Source of the DNA: Verrucomicrobiota bacterium
GTDB taxonomy: Bacteria; Verrucomicrobiota; Verrucomicrobiia; Opitutales; Opitutaceae
Length of the DNA stretch: 49,596 bases
Assembly (NCBI GenBank): GCA_014584295.1
Contig: JACTNC010000013.1
Coordinates: 1-49,596 of the forward strand
Direction of reading: 5' to 3'
A program made the position numbers and the translations under genes. Positions 1 to 7,551 of this stretch are shown here, piece after piece. Numbering within the stretch: the first letter of the stretch is position 1; every line of letters begins with the position of its first letter. Under the pieces are notes generated by a model, which saw only the letters and a list, made by a program, of their open reading frames with translations, was not told where the DNA came from and searched no databases.

Positions 1-153
1 CACCACCCACTTCATCCTCTCCGCCGCCTCTCCCAGGCATGCTTCAAACATTTCCTTTGTCTTATCCTCCTCAAACACCCACCCCCGGTAATTTCCCCGA
101 TTGATCACATGATAACACGCTCCCTCGTACTCTATTCTCGTTTCTCTAGCCAT
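1..153 (-). CDS. REP-associated tyrosine transposase (Y1/IS200-like), N-terminal part
   Basis: The minus strand encodes 51 codons from ATG at 153 to the left edge. The start reads MARETRIEYEGACYHVINRG, followed by a stretch ending in GEAAERMKWVV. This is the typical beginning of Y1-family (TnpA_REP, RAYT) transposases, where the phrase YHVINRGN precedes the HUH-containing catalytic core. The HUH motif and catalytic Tyr lie outside the window, so activity cannot be judged. A purine-rich stretch (GGGAAGAGAGAGGGG) stands just before the ATG and could serve as ribosome binding site. RAYT proteins are known to nick and join short palindromic REP sequences as single strands. The call rests on the N-terminus only; it is a confident family match but a partial gene. 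Confidence 0.8.
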   Translation of the reverse strand, partial: MARETRIEYEGACYHVINRGNYRGWVFEEDKTKEMFEACLGEAAERMKWVV

Positions 154-184
154 CCCCTCTCTCTTCCCTCATTTCTCCTTTACC

Positions 185-220
185 GTCAAGTTAAATAGTA
201 AGACCTGACCCTATGATTCT
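185..220. repeat. Possible RAYT-associated flanking motif
   Basis: The stretch just upstream of the RAYT start contains AAATAGTAAGACCTGACCC (194-212). From memory, closely similar strings (GGGTCAGGTCTTACTATTT on the other strand) recur next to Y1 transposase genes in many unrelated bacteria, so this may be the conserved border of that unit. It is only one copy here and I could not compare it to anything, so treat it as a lead. Confidence 0.35.
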
Positions 221-245
221 ACTCCCGGCGGGGTTGCGGTGCGAG

Positions 246-286
246 CCGGAGATGGGTTACAAACAGTCCAGGGTGATAGGTGACAC
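246..286 (+). repeat. IS left end, complex inverted repeat
   Basis: This end pairs with 1717-1760 in inverted orientation; about 29 of the innermost 36 positions match by eye. It contains two copies of a GGTKAC core: GGTTAC at the outer side (255-260) and GGTGAC at the inner side (279-284). The inner block reads GGTGATAGGTGACAC. Confidence 0.7.
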
Positions 287-393
287 TTTTATCAAAGTAA
301 AATAGGGCGGGGATCAAGGATATAGAGAGCGGAGATGCTGGTGGTGGGAGCAAAGCTCCTGCTGGTCGGCTCTGGAAATGATTCGAAAGAATC

Positions 394-424
394 GGGGTGG
401 AGGGGGCTCAGGGGGAGGCGGGGG
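394..424 (+). other. G-quadruplex-like tract beside the transposase stop
   Basis: The plus strand carries four runs of four to five G separated by four-base loops: GGGG, TGGA, GGGGG, CTCA, GGGGG, AGGC, GGGGG. This meets the usual sequence pattern for an intramolecular G-quadruplex. It starts 3 bp beyond the transposase stop codon (427-429) on the downstream side. Just before it a short perfect hairpin, GATTC-GAAA-GAATC, lies at 379-392. Together these could end transposase transcription or protect a DNA end; no function is shown by sequence alone. Confidence 0.6.
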
Positions 425-426
425 CG

Positions 427-1704
427 TCAGCCTCCGCCTCCCCCTTTCCCTTTTCGTGAAGGCGGCTGAGGACGGGAGTTGTGAGCGCGACGTCGGGTGG
501 GTCGTTTTGCCTCGGAAACGGGCAGCGGACGACCCACGTAAGCGGCCGGGCGGAACCTCCCGCCATCGGCGTCATACCGCAAATTGCCGAGATGCACGTT
601 GGCAAAATACACCTCTGTCTGTCCGCTATCGGCGAGGCGCAGGCCGACTGCTTTGCCGGCGAAGACTTCGCCAACGTAATAGTTCCTGCCCTCATGGGCA
701 AGGTGGCCATTGTCCGAAACCACCTTCACTTCGAAGTCCGATGAGTAAACCAGCGGTTTGTCATGCTCATTTAGCCTACGCGGACTTGGCTGGTAAAACT
801 CCGCCGGAAATTGCTGGTCTAGCGACTCGTGTGGCCGGTCATGATTGAACGTATGCCGCCAGCGTTCAAAGCGCCTCTGCTGCGCCGGCAGATTGGCTGA
901 CGGCGGTTCTGTGGCTTCGGCCTTCAGGTCGCGATGCATCCGCTCGTGCGACCCATTGTCCTGTGGCGAGGCCCGTCGGGTGAACTCCACCTCTATGCCC
1001 TGTTCAATCCACCACACACTCAAGCTCGAGAGCCGTCCCAGGCTGCAGTAAGAGGAGAACGGCGTTCCCTGGTCGACTCGTATGATCTCTGGCATCCCAA
1101 CCTGACGCATCAGATCCTGAAATGCCCTCAGCGTTTGCTTGAACTGCTGATTGGGCTGTGCACGGCACGCCAGCACGTAGTGACTGTAGTTGTCGCAGAC
1201 TGTCAACGGATCGCAGCGCATACCATCGGCCAGATGGAACCAGCCCTTGAAATCCACCGTCCACACGTGGTTCGGCTGCGTCCCCTCCGTCAACCCGTTG
1301 CTGTTTACCTCATAACTTCCCGGCTTACGCCTTCGCTTCACGCTCAGTCCGTTCCTTCTCAAAATCTCCCCTATCGTGCTACGCGCCGGCGGCTTCCCCA
1401 GCCCGTACTTCACTTCCAGTACCCGATGGATCTTCTTCGGTCCCCAGGTCCGATGCAGCCTCCTCTCCACCACAATCAGTTTCTCCACCTCTGCTTCTGT
1501 CCTTTGCGGCATACGATGCGGTCGGTGGCTGCGCGGTTGCAGCCCCTTCAACCCTTCCTCACGGTATCTCTCCAACTGCTTGTACCCAGTCTTTCGACTG
1601 ATCCCGAACTGCTCGCACAGTTCCGTGATCGTAAAACGATCCGTCTGCGCCAGCGAAACGAAGCGAATAATTTCATCCATAGGAGTTACATTTTGCCACG
1701 GCAT
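427..1704 (-). CDS. IS481-family DDE transposase
   Basis: This 425-residue protein is the transposase of the insertion sequence. The N-terminus has a helix-turn-helix (about residues 15-55, ELCEQFGISRKTGYKQLERY) followed by an HTH_29/HTH_32-like region and an rve integrase core. The catalytic acidic residues are visible as Asp in VWTVDFKGW, Asp in IRVDQGTPF and Glu in NGSHERMHRDLK. The start MPWQNVTPMDE matches the usual MPWKE-type beginning of the family, which favours ATG 1704 over the internal ATG at 1680. The C-terminus is a low-complexity Arg/Lys/Gly tail (RKGKGGGGG), longer and more basic than typical. It acts on the IS ends by cut-and-paste or copy-out transposition. The frame has no disruptions, so it may be active. 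Confidence 0.92.
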   Translation of the reverse strand: MPWQNVTPMDEIIRFVSLAQTDRFTITELCEQFGISRKTGYKQLERYREEGLKGLQPRSHRPHRMPQRTEAEVEKLIVVERRLHRTWGPKKIHRVLEVKYGLGKPPARSTIGEILRRNGLSVKRRRKPGSYEVNSNGLTEGTQPNHVWTVDFKGWFHLADGMRCDPLTVCDNYSHYVLACRAQPNQQFKQTLRAFQDLMRQVGMPEIIRVDQGTPFSSYCSLGRLSSLSVWWIEQGIEVEFTRRASPQDNGSHERMHRDLKAEATEPPSANLPAQQRRFERWRHTFNHDRPHESLDQQFPAEFYQPSPRRLNEHDKPLVYSSDFEVKVVSDNGHLAHEGRNYYVGEVFAGKAVGLRLADSGQTEVYFANVHLGNLRYDADGGRFRPAAYVGRPLPVSEAKRPTRRRAHNSRPQPPSRKGKGGGGG

Positions 1705-1716
1705 ACGTGCCGCAGA

Positions 1717-1760
1717 GTGTAACCTATCACCCCGGATTATCTGTCACCTATCTCTCCGGT
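1717..1760 (-). repeat. IS right end, complex inverted repeat
   Basis: Reading the minus strand, the block has GGTGAC near the outside and GGTTAC inside, the reverse of the left end, with 24 bp between the equivalent positions. It sits between the transposase start (1704) and the flanking DNA, so it may also contain the transposase promoter. Confidence 0.7.
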
Positions 1761-1900
1761 TCGTACCTGCACTTCTACCGCACGCAGCGACGAAGCCCGG
1801 AGCTTGCGGAGGGTGCGCAGAGCGAAGCGACAGCCCATCGCGGAGGATGACAGCAGATCGCGTGACAGCTTTGCTGGCGCGCGGCGTGCCGCTTGGTTCT

Positions 1901-2281
1901 TCACGGAGATTCTTTCCAACTCACCTCTACCGCCCCCGATGCCAAAACATCCAACACGGATTCGAGGGTAAATATCCGATAGTGCGTCACCGATCTCGGC
2001 GTCGCCGCGTCAATGCGTTCGTGGCTCACCGGCCAATCAGACCCGTGGAGGATGCACGCGGGAGACTGCGAGTAGCCGGATTCCATGTCGCTGATGGAAA
2101 AAACCAACTCATCATACACAGCAAACGCGACGGCATCACGGAAGACGACGACGAGCGTTCTGTCGTTGTCGCCCAGCAATTCCAAGACGAGACCGTTCTC
2201 GCTCTGCCTAAACGTTGCCGAGGGAAACGACGCCGGCATGTTTGCTACCGGCCGCCATACTTCGGAAGAGATTGAGGGCAT
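1901..2281 (-). CDS. Small unknown protein, candidate immunity protein for the Rhs tip
   Basis: This 126-residue protein begins MPSISSEVWRPVANMP at ATG 2281, one base after the Rhs stop (2283-2285 on the plus strand), so the pair is translationally close (TAACATG). I recognise no family. It has no signal peptide or membrane segment and mixes hydrophobic beta-like stretches (LVVVFRDAVAFAVYDELVF) with acidic patches, and ends VLASGAVEVSWKESP. Small cytosolic proteins encoded directly after Rhs C-terminal domains are usually the matching immunity proteins; that is the only reason for the functional label. The frame stays open upstream of 2281, overlapping the Rhs gene in another frame, but that extension reads as Arg-rich shadow sequence and was discarded. 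Confidence 0.55.
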   Translation of the reverse strand: MPSISSEVWRPVANMPASFPSATFRQSENGLVLELLGDNDRTLVVVFRDAVAFAVYDELVFSISDMESGYSQSPACILHGSDWPVSHERIDAATPRSVTHYRIFTLESVLDVLASGAVEVSWKESP

Positions 2282-2282
2282 G

Positions 2283-4682
2283 TTAAGGATTCCCTCCCTT
2301 CCCGGTGGGAGTCGGAGGCGTGGACCCTCCGAGCCGTATTTTGAGCGTCGGCTGTCCATTCTGGAACACCTGAGCGGTTGGCACGCCACCGCCGCTCGTT
2401 GAAGTGTAGAACGTGATCGACGTTGAGCCGCTTTGCATCCTGACAAACGCGCCATTCGTGCTCGTGCCAGAGCCCGCAACGGTCCAGCCGTTCTGCGCCA
2501 GAGTTGCCTGCATCGATGCACTGGTGAGTTCCGGCATTATCGCGTTGGGAACTCGGCTTGAGATAATAGCCCCAAGCGCAACTCCGGTGGCTCCCGCCAC
2601 CACGTTCGCTTGCAAGAACTGAGATCGCGCTGCGTCCGCGCCGCTGCTCATCATCAATCCGCCGCTGTCGGTGATTACTCCGGGCACTTCATTCACCACC
2701 GCTTGCCATAGGCGAGTCACGTCTTTGCCCTGTGCCTGAAGCGCGAGGATGTCCTGTGCGGTCTTACCGTAGTAAAGCTGCTGGCTCTCCGACAGATTCG
2801 TCGTGAAGCCATTCCAACCTAGCTGTGCGGCAGTAGCCTGCGCCCGCTGCAATGCGTTGTTTGGGGCCCGTTTGGCCGTGACGGTGAACTTTGCCAGCGT
2901 TCCACCATTGTACACCGGCTCGCGGGATGGAATTGAGGTGCGGTGGTCGGTATTGGCGGGATCCGTAGGTTCTGTTGGGGAACCCGGCCCCGAACTTCCT
3001 CCATCTGTACCCGGGCTACCTCCGCCCGGGGTGCCGATCTCACCTGATGGCGCCGACGGATCGCAAACATAATCATAGACTAGATTCCAGTACCCGGGCT
3101 CGTAAATCTCCTGTTCCTCATATTCGTCGAGGCCTGTAAATGGGTTAATCTGCGCATTCATTCGGTATGAAATTGTGGATCCAGGTATCCATTCGAAATG
3201 AGTTGCTCGCAATTCACACATCCCCAAATAATCCGACCTGTTCGCTGCATTGTTTCCCACGAAGTTGTAAAGGTTCAAACCGCCTTCCTCTTCGATGGGA
3301 TCGCGGTTGATGAAGCGGGCGAACTTGGGGTGATAGTACCGCAGCCCGTAATACACGAGGCCGGTCTCGCTGTCGGTGTACTTGGTGCTGTAGCGGAAGG
3401 GATTGTTGTCGGTAAATCCTCCCGCTGCCCAGTCGGCCTGCAGTTTCTCGCCAAAGGGTCCGTACGTGTAGCTCGCAACGAGGGTGCTGGTGCTTCCGTC
3501 GTCGCGAAGCAGTCCGGTGACATTGTTGCTTGAATCGTAGACCGGGAGGTATTTCGAGCTGCCTTCCTCGATTCTGAGCAAGCCGCCCACGCCTCCGGCT
3601 CCGCCCAGTGTTTCCGAGGCGTCCAGTCCCCACGTGTAAGTTCGCGACACCGCGTTGGCGTTCTTTGCATCGAGTTCAGCCACCAGATTCCACCCGTCAT
3701 ACACAAAACGAATGCGCTTGTCCGCGGTCGATGACCCCGAGGTGGGAAACACCGCTTTCTCGATTCTTCTCCCCAGGTAATCGTACTTGAACTCAAGCCG
3801 CAGCGTGCCTCCGACGTTCTGCTGCATCTTGATCAGCCGGTTTTCCGCGTCATACGTGTAGCTCCATGTGCCGTCGCCGGTCAGGTTGCCGTCATCATCG
3901 TGGCTCACGCTCGCACTTTCGCTACCGCTTAGGGCGGTCAATTGATCGCGATTGTTGTTTGTGTAGCTTGTCGACCAGCCTCCCGTGCGCTCTTCGACGC
4001 TGCGGTTCTGCGCGGCATCGTAGGTCCACTCCCTGTGGCGGGCCGTCATTTCGGTGCCCGTGTCAAGTTGCTCGGTCCTGGTTTCACGGACCTCCTCCCG
4101 GTCCCAGTTGTCCCCGGTAAGGAAATTCCAGTACTTGGTCTTGATCCCATTGGCATGACCCTGCTGCGAGGCCAATTCCCCGGTCAGGGTCACGGCATCG
4201 CGGTTCAATCTCCAATCAAAGTCGTTGGTGTACTCCGCCACGCTGCGAGATCCGCTGCCTGTCCAGTTCTGACTGATCGTGCTCATCGCCTCCCGTCCGC
4301 TTTCCCATGTCTGCGTCCGCGACCACGATCCCATCGTGACACTGGAAATGTGATCCGATCCTGACAGGTATCCATAACTCACCGTCGTATGCCCGCTTCG
4401 CGACACCGTGTCCAGCCTGCCGGTGCTCGCACTGTACGCGTAGGCGGTGTTATGCAGGGGCGATCCGCTCGGGCCAAACGTAAACCCCGTATAGCGCCCC
4501 ACCGTGCCGCTCGTCGCATAGGTGCGGCTCATGCGCCGTGTCGTGCCGTTGTCGAAAAATCCCGGCAGTTCCTCGTAGTCAAGCTGCAGGTCGCCGCCAT
4601 CCCGATAGACAAAGGTTCGGGTGCCGCCCGTGGCATCTTCCGCCACCGTGCTGATCCGCCCCAGCCGGTCATAGCCCACCAC
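2283..4682 (-). CDS. Rhs-family tip protein, truncated at the 5' end
   Basis: Up to 799 residues of an Rhs/YD-repeat protein. YD repeats are visible (YDRLGRISTV, YTYDAENRLIKM, KYDYLGRRIEK), followed at about 430-490 by the RHS core-end motif (GLVYYGLRYYHPKFARFINR, then DPIEEEGGLNLYNFVGNN and YLGM). After that comes a variable C-terminal region of about 310 residues with a Gly/Ser/Pro linker and an unrecognised terminal domain ending in LKIRLGG. Complete Rhs proteins usually exceed 1500 residues and begin with a signal or PAAR domain; here the N-terminal barrel shell is missing. The frame begins directly after the opgH stop: the same reading frame continues past that TAG (4734-4736) for 17 codons before GTG 4682. 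It may be a displaced orphan tip or a decaying fragment. The start codon is uncertain. Confidence 0.75.
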   Translation of the reverse strand: MVGYDRLGRISTVAEDATGGTRTFVYRDGGDLQLDYEELPGFFDNGTTRRMSRTYATSGTVGRYTGFTFGPSGSPLHNTAYAYSASTGRLDTVSRSGHTTVSYGYLSGSDHISSVTMGSWSRTQTWESGREAMSTISQNWTGSGSRSVAEYTNDFDWRLNRDAVTLTGELASQQGHANGIKTKYWNFLTGDNWDREEVRETRTEQLDTGTEMTARHREWTYDAAQNRSVEERTGGWSTSYTNNNRDQLTALSGSESASVSHDDDGNLTGDGTWSYTYDAENRLIKMQQNVGGTLRLEFKYDYLGRRIEKAVFPTSGSSTADKRIRFVYDGWNLVAELDAKNANAVSRTYTWGLDASETLGGAGGVGGLLRIEEGSSKYLPVYDSSNNVTGLLRDDGSTSTLVASYTYGPFGEKLQADWAAGGFTDNNPFRYSTKYTDSETGLVYYGLRYYHPKFARFINRDPIEEEGGLNLYNFVGNNAANRSDYLGMCELRATHFEWIPGSTISYRMNAQINPFTGLDEYEEQEIYEPGYWNLVYDYVCDPSAPSGEIGTPGGGSPGTDGGSSGPGSPTEPTDPANTDHRTSIPSREPVYNGGTLAKFTVTAKRAPNNALQRAQATAAQLGWNGFTTNLSESQQLYYGKTAQDILALQAQGKDVTRLWQAVVNEVPGVITDSGGLMMSSGADAARSQFLQANVVAGATGVALGAIISSRVPNAIMPELTSASMQATLAQNGWTVAGSGTSTNGAFVRMQSGSTSITFYTSTSGGGVPTAQVFQNGQPTLKIRLGGSTPPTPTGKGGNP

Positions 4683-4733
4683 AAAAGATCCAAACTCCGC
4701 GCGAGTTTCTGGCGGTTCAAGGCGACTGTTCCG

Positions 4734-6851
4734 CTACCGATACAGCGCCGTGATCGGTGCCGCGGTGAGCACATTGTACTGCCGCACCGCCAGGCGCCAC
4801 CAGCCATCCAGGGCGGACGAGGGCCGCCGCCAGAGTTCCTCGTGCAGCGACATCTTTTCCTTCGATGTCAGCTTGATCGGACCCTCCCTGAGCAGGCGCT
4901 GCCTCAGTTGGAAAAAGTAGTCACGCGACTCCTCGCTCGGACGCCGCTGGCGGAGCAGTGAGATATGCACCGCATTGACGTACGGGTCCACCACCGCCTG
5001 CATGAGGCCGTAGTCGGCGCGGAGCGACTCCAACGGCTGCAGGTGCTGGTAACACTCCGCGAGATTGCGACGCAACTTTCGCAGCAGATCCGTTTCCACG
5101 ACTTCCTCAGGAGTCAGAAACAATCCGAGCCGCTTTGCGGCGTCCCCGTAGCCAACCTTGCTGAGTGCGATCGACAATGGGATCGCAAACACCAACCCTG
5201 CGAGAACGGGACTCAGCCACCAGAAGAACGAAGGCAGGAGCACGAAGGAGGATACACCCCAGATTATGCCGAACAAGGTCTGCTCACCATGCGTAAGGAT
5301 CGCCTCGCGCCAATCCGTGCCGTCATTTGCTCCCCGGTTCTGTGTCACCCAGGAAACGCCCTGCCCCAGCAGTGTGAAGACAACAAATTTCGTGTTGAAA
5401 AGCATTGCGATCGGCGCGAGCAGCGCGGAGACCGCCGTTTCACAGAGCGCGCTCACCCCCATTCGCCGAATCCCGCCGAAGGCCCTTGCTTCCGCCGGAT
5501 TCCCTGCGGCCACGAGCAGACCCAGGATTTTAGGCAGAAAGAGCATCAGCATCGTGAATGCAAAGAGCGTGAGGGCCTCCGGGATAGCCAAAGGATAGCC
5601 TGGGATGATCGATCCGGCCACCCGTTCCGACGCCATCTCGGGTTCGCGTAGCTGATTGAAGACGTGAATGGTAGAGAGGAAGAGGAAAAGCAGCCAGAGC
5701 GGCGACGAGACGTAGCCCATCACGCCCATGAAGAGATGAAAGCGGTTGGCCGGGCGGAAGCCGCGCGCCGTCAGCAGCCACGTGTGCTGAAGGTTGCCCT
5801 GGCACCAGCGCCGGTCGCGCTTCGCGGAATCGATCAGTGTCGGCGGACCCTCCTCATAACTGCCCTCTACATCGTGGGCCAGCCAGACGTGCCAGCCCGC
5901 CCTGCGCATCAGCGCGGCCTCGACAAAATCGTGCGACAGTATGCGCCCGCCGAACGGCTCGCTTCCTGGCAGTTCAGGCAGCGCACAATGGTCGATGAAC
6001 GGCTGCACGCGAATGATCGCATTGTGGCCCCAATAGTTTCCATCAGGTCCCTGCCAGTAGTTCAGCCCGGCCAGGAAGACAGGACTGTAGAGCCGGTTTG
6101 CGAAAGACATCATCCGCGCAAAAAGCGTCTCGCCATTCACAATGCGCGGCGCGGTCTGGATGATTCCCGTTCGCGTATTGCGCTCCATCATGCGGACCAG
6201 CCTGACAAGCGCCTCGCCTGTCATGAGCGAGTCCGCATCCAGCACCACCATGTAGCGGTACTTCCTGCCCCAGCGTCGAAGGAAGTCCGCCACATTGCCC
6301 GCCTTCTTGTTGATCTGCTGCCGGCGCTTCCGATAAAAGACACGGCCAAATCCCTTGACCTGTTTGCAGAGTTCAACCCAGGCAACCTCCTCCTGGATCC
6401 ATTGGTTCGGCTGGTTGGAATCCGAGAGGATGAAGAAGTCGAAATGTTCAAGGTGACCCGTCGCCTCCACCGACCGGTAGATGACTCGAAGGCCCTCGAA
6501 GACGCGCGACACATCCTCATTGAAGACCGGCATGATCACGGCGGTTGTCCCCAAGCTGACCGGCTCACCGTCCCAATCAACAGTGTTCGTTATCCTCCGA
6601 GCATCGCCGCCGCGACTGATCACATAGTACCCAAGCGCAGCGGTCATGAAACCAATCGCGACCTGGGAAAAGAGGATCGCAAAGAGAAACAGAAGCACCC
6701 ATTCGAGCCCCGCCATGCCACCGTAGCGCCACAGCAGGTCGGCCATGAACCAGGTTGCCAGCGCGGTAAGCGCGAACGCTCCGGAAAAGAACGTCGCACG
6801 CCGACGGCCGATTCTTCCCGGATCAGGACTGTCTGCGGCAAAGAGCGTCAT
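4734..6851 (-). CDS. opgH: Glucans biosynthesis glucosyltransferase H
   Basis: OpgH (MdoH) is the inner-membrane family 2 glycosyltransferase that makes the beta-1,2-linked backbone of osmoregulated periplasmic glucans from UDP-glucose and passes it to the periplasm. This 705-residue version shows the family core clearly: NEDVSRVFEGL (111-121), ILSDSNQPN (141-149), the DAD of VVLDADS (205-207), ILSHDFVEAALMRRAGW (304-320) and KRDRRW (344-349). Two membrane segments precede the catalytic domain (about 20-80) and several follow it. It is shorter than the E. coli protein (847) because the long cytoplasmic N-terminus is absent. I chose ATG 6851, 17 bp after the upstream stop, with GAAAGG ahead of it; a longer frame to 6947 overlaps the upstream gene. 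It follows opgG and an unknown gene in the same operon. Confidence 0.93.
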   Translation of the reverse strand: MTLFAADSPDPGRIGRRRATFFSGAFALTALATWFMADLLWRYGGMAGLEWVLLFLFAILFSQVAIGFMTAALGYYVISRGGDARRITNTVDWDGEPVSLGTTAVIMPVFNEDVSRVFEGLRVIYRSVEATGHLEHFDFFILSDSNQPNQWIQEEVAWVELCKQVKGFGRVFYRKRRQQINKKAGNVADFLRRWGRKYRYMVVLDADSLMTGEALVRLVRMMERNTRTGIIQTAPRIVNGETLFARMMSFANRLYSPVFLAGLNYWQGPDGNYWGHNAIIRVQPFIDHCALPELPGSEPFGGRILSHDFVEAALMRRAGWHVWLAHDVEGSYEEGPPTLIDSAKRDRRWCQGNLQHTWLLTARGFRPANRFHLFMGVMGYVSSPLWLLFLFLSTIHVFNQLREPEMASERVAGSIIPGYPLAIPEALTLFAFTMLMLFLPKILGLLVAAGNPAEARAFGGIRRMGVSALCETAVSALLAPIAMLFNTKFVVFTLLGQGVSWVTQNRGANDGTDWREAILTHGEQTLFGIIWGVSSFVLLPSFFWWLSPVLAGLVFAIPLSIALSKVGYGDAAKRLGLFLTPEEVVETDLLRKLRRNLAECYQHLQPLESLRADYGLMQAVVDPYVNAVHISLLRQRRPSEESRDYFFQLRQRLLREGPIKLTSKEKMSLHEELWRRPSSALDGWWRLAVRQYNVLTAAPITALYR

Positions 6852-6868
6852 CGCGATTCCCGGGCCTT

Positions 6869-7471
6869 TCAGCGTGTCGAATAAAAAATTCCCACCAGCG
6901 CAGCGACAAACACCGTCCAGAGGAGGATCGTGCGCACCATCGGCCATCGTTCGATTCGTTCGAGTGTCTCTCCCGCGACCTCGCTGATCGGTCCCAGGTC
7001 AATTTCCCGGGGCACCATGCTCGATACCGCGAGGTCGGGCCCCGCCTGGATTGAACTCTCTCGCATCGTCCGGGCGAAATCTTCCGGGATATTCTTCAGA
7101 TCGAGAAACGCATACGGCCACTTCTGAGGACCGTCCGCCAGCAGCAAGGCAACACGTCCCGCTACGGCCAGACGATCGTGCGGCAGACCCTTCTCTTCCA
7201 GCAATTCAGAGAACCACTCGTCCATGGCCGCCTCCGCCTCCTCGGCCGCCAGCGTTGTGGGCTCGATTGCAGGAGCTGCTTCGTGCCGCCTCGCGGCGCG
7301 TTGAAGAATCGCCTGGATCAGGCGGCTCTGATGAAGGCGGTTATGAATGCGATGAGCCCGGAGGTAGTCCTCAACACGCACATAGGCAGCGTTCCATGCC
7401 TCCATCGTACCTGTCCGCGGGCGGAAGGATGCGAGCACTGCGGCGGACGCAGGATCCGGTTCGATTTGCAT
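6869..7471 (-). CDS. Unknown membrane-anchored protein between opgG and opgH
   Basis: This 200-residue protein has a soluble, helix-rich, acidic body and a single hydrophobic segment at the very C-terminus (about 178-197, VRTILLWTVFVAALVGIFYS), typical of a tail-anchored protein. I recognise no domain. The middle part (AEEAEAAMDEWFSELLEEKG) looks like a helical bundle, and a second half contains VALLLADGPQKWPYAFLD. It lies 80 bp after opgG and 17 bp before opgH, so it should be made with them. The long cytoplasmic N-terminal region that E. coli OpgH carries is absent from OpgH here, so this small protein could be a separate partner or regulator that fills that role. That idea rests on position and size only; no sequence similarity to that region is obvious. 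Confidence 0.7.
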   Translation of the reverse strand: MQIEPDPASAAVLASFRPRTGTMEAWNAAYVRVEDYLRAHRIHNRLHQSRLIQAILQRAARRHEAAPAIEPTTLAAEEAEAAMDEWFSELLEEKGLPHDRLAVAGRVALLLADGPQKWPYAFLDLKNIPEDFARTMRESSIQAGPDLAVSSMVPREIDLGPISEVAGETLERIERWPMVRTILLWTVFVAALVGIFYSTR

Positions 7472-7551
7472 GGTGGCGCGATTGCAGGCACCTCAGCCGG
7501 ACTCGGGCGGCCAAGCAACGAAAAGTATGCGTTCGCCACCCAACTGCAACC

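Larger units (their letters stand above)
246..1760 (-). mobile_element. IS481-like insertion sequence
   Basis: One transposase gene (427-1704) is enclosed by imperfect inverted ends of about 41-43 bp at 246-286 and 1717-1760. The element is about 1.5 kb. The left end is separated from the transposase stop by 140 bp holding a G-rich tract. I find no convincing target-site duplication just outside the ends, so either the exact borders differ by a few bases or the insertion is old. The element lies between the partial RAYT gene and the tail of the Rhs/immunity locus, which makes the first 1.8 kb a mobile-DNA patch. It appears intact, since the transposase frame is open throughout. Confidence 0.8.

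Noticed and set aside
1761..1900. GC-rich stretch with GCTTGCG and GCGAAGC half-sites as a possible REP palindrome near the RAYT gene
   Set aside because: The half-sites pair imperfectly and only one copy is visible, so a REP call is not supported.
1737..1919. A 60-codon frame between the IS and the immunity-like gene
   Set aside because: It crosses the IS right end, and the Arg/Ala/Leu-rich translation has no family features.
5664..6884. A 406-codon open frame on the plus strand opposite opgH
   Set aside because: Arg/His-rich shadow of a well-supported gene.
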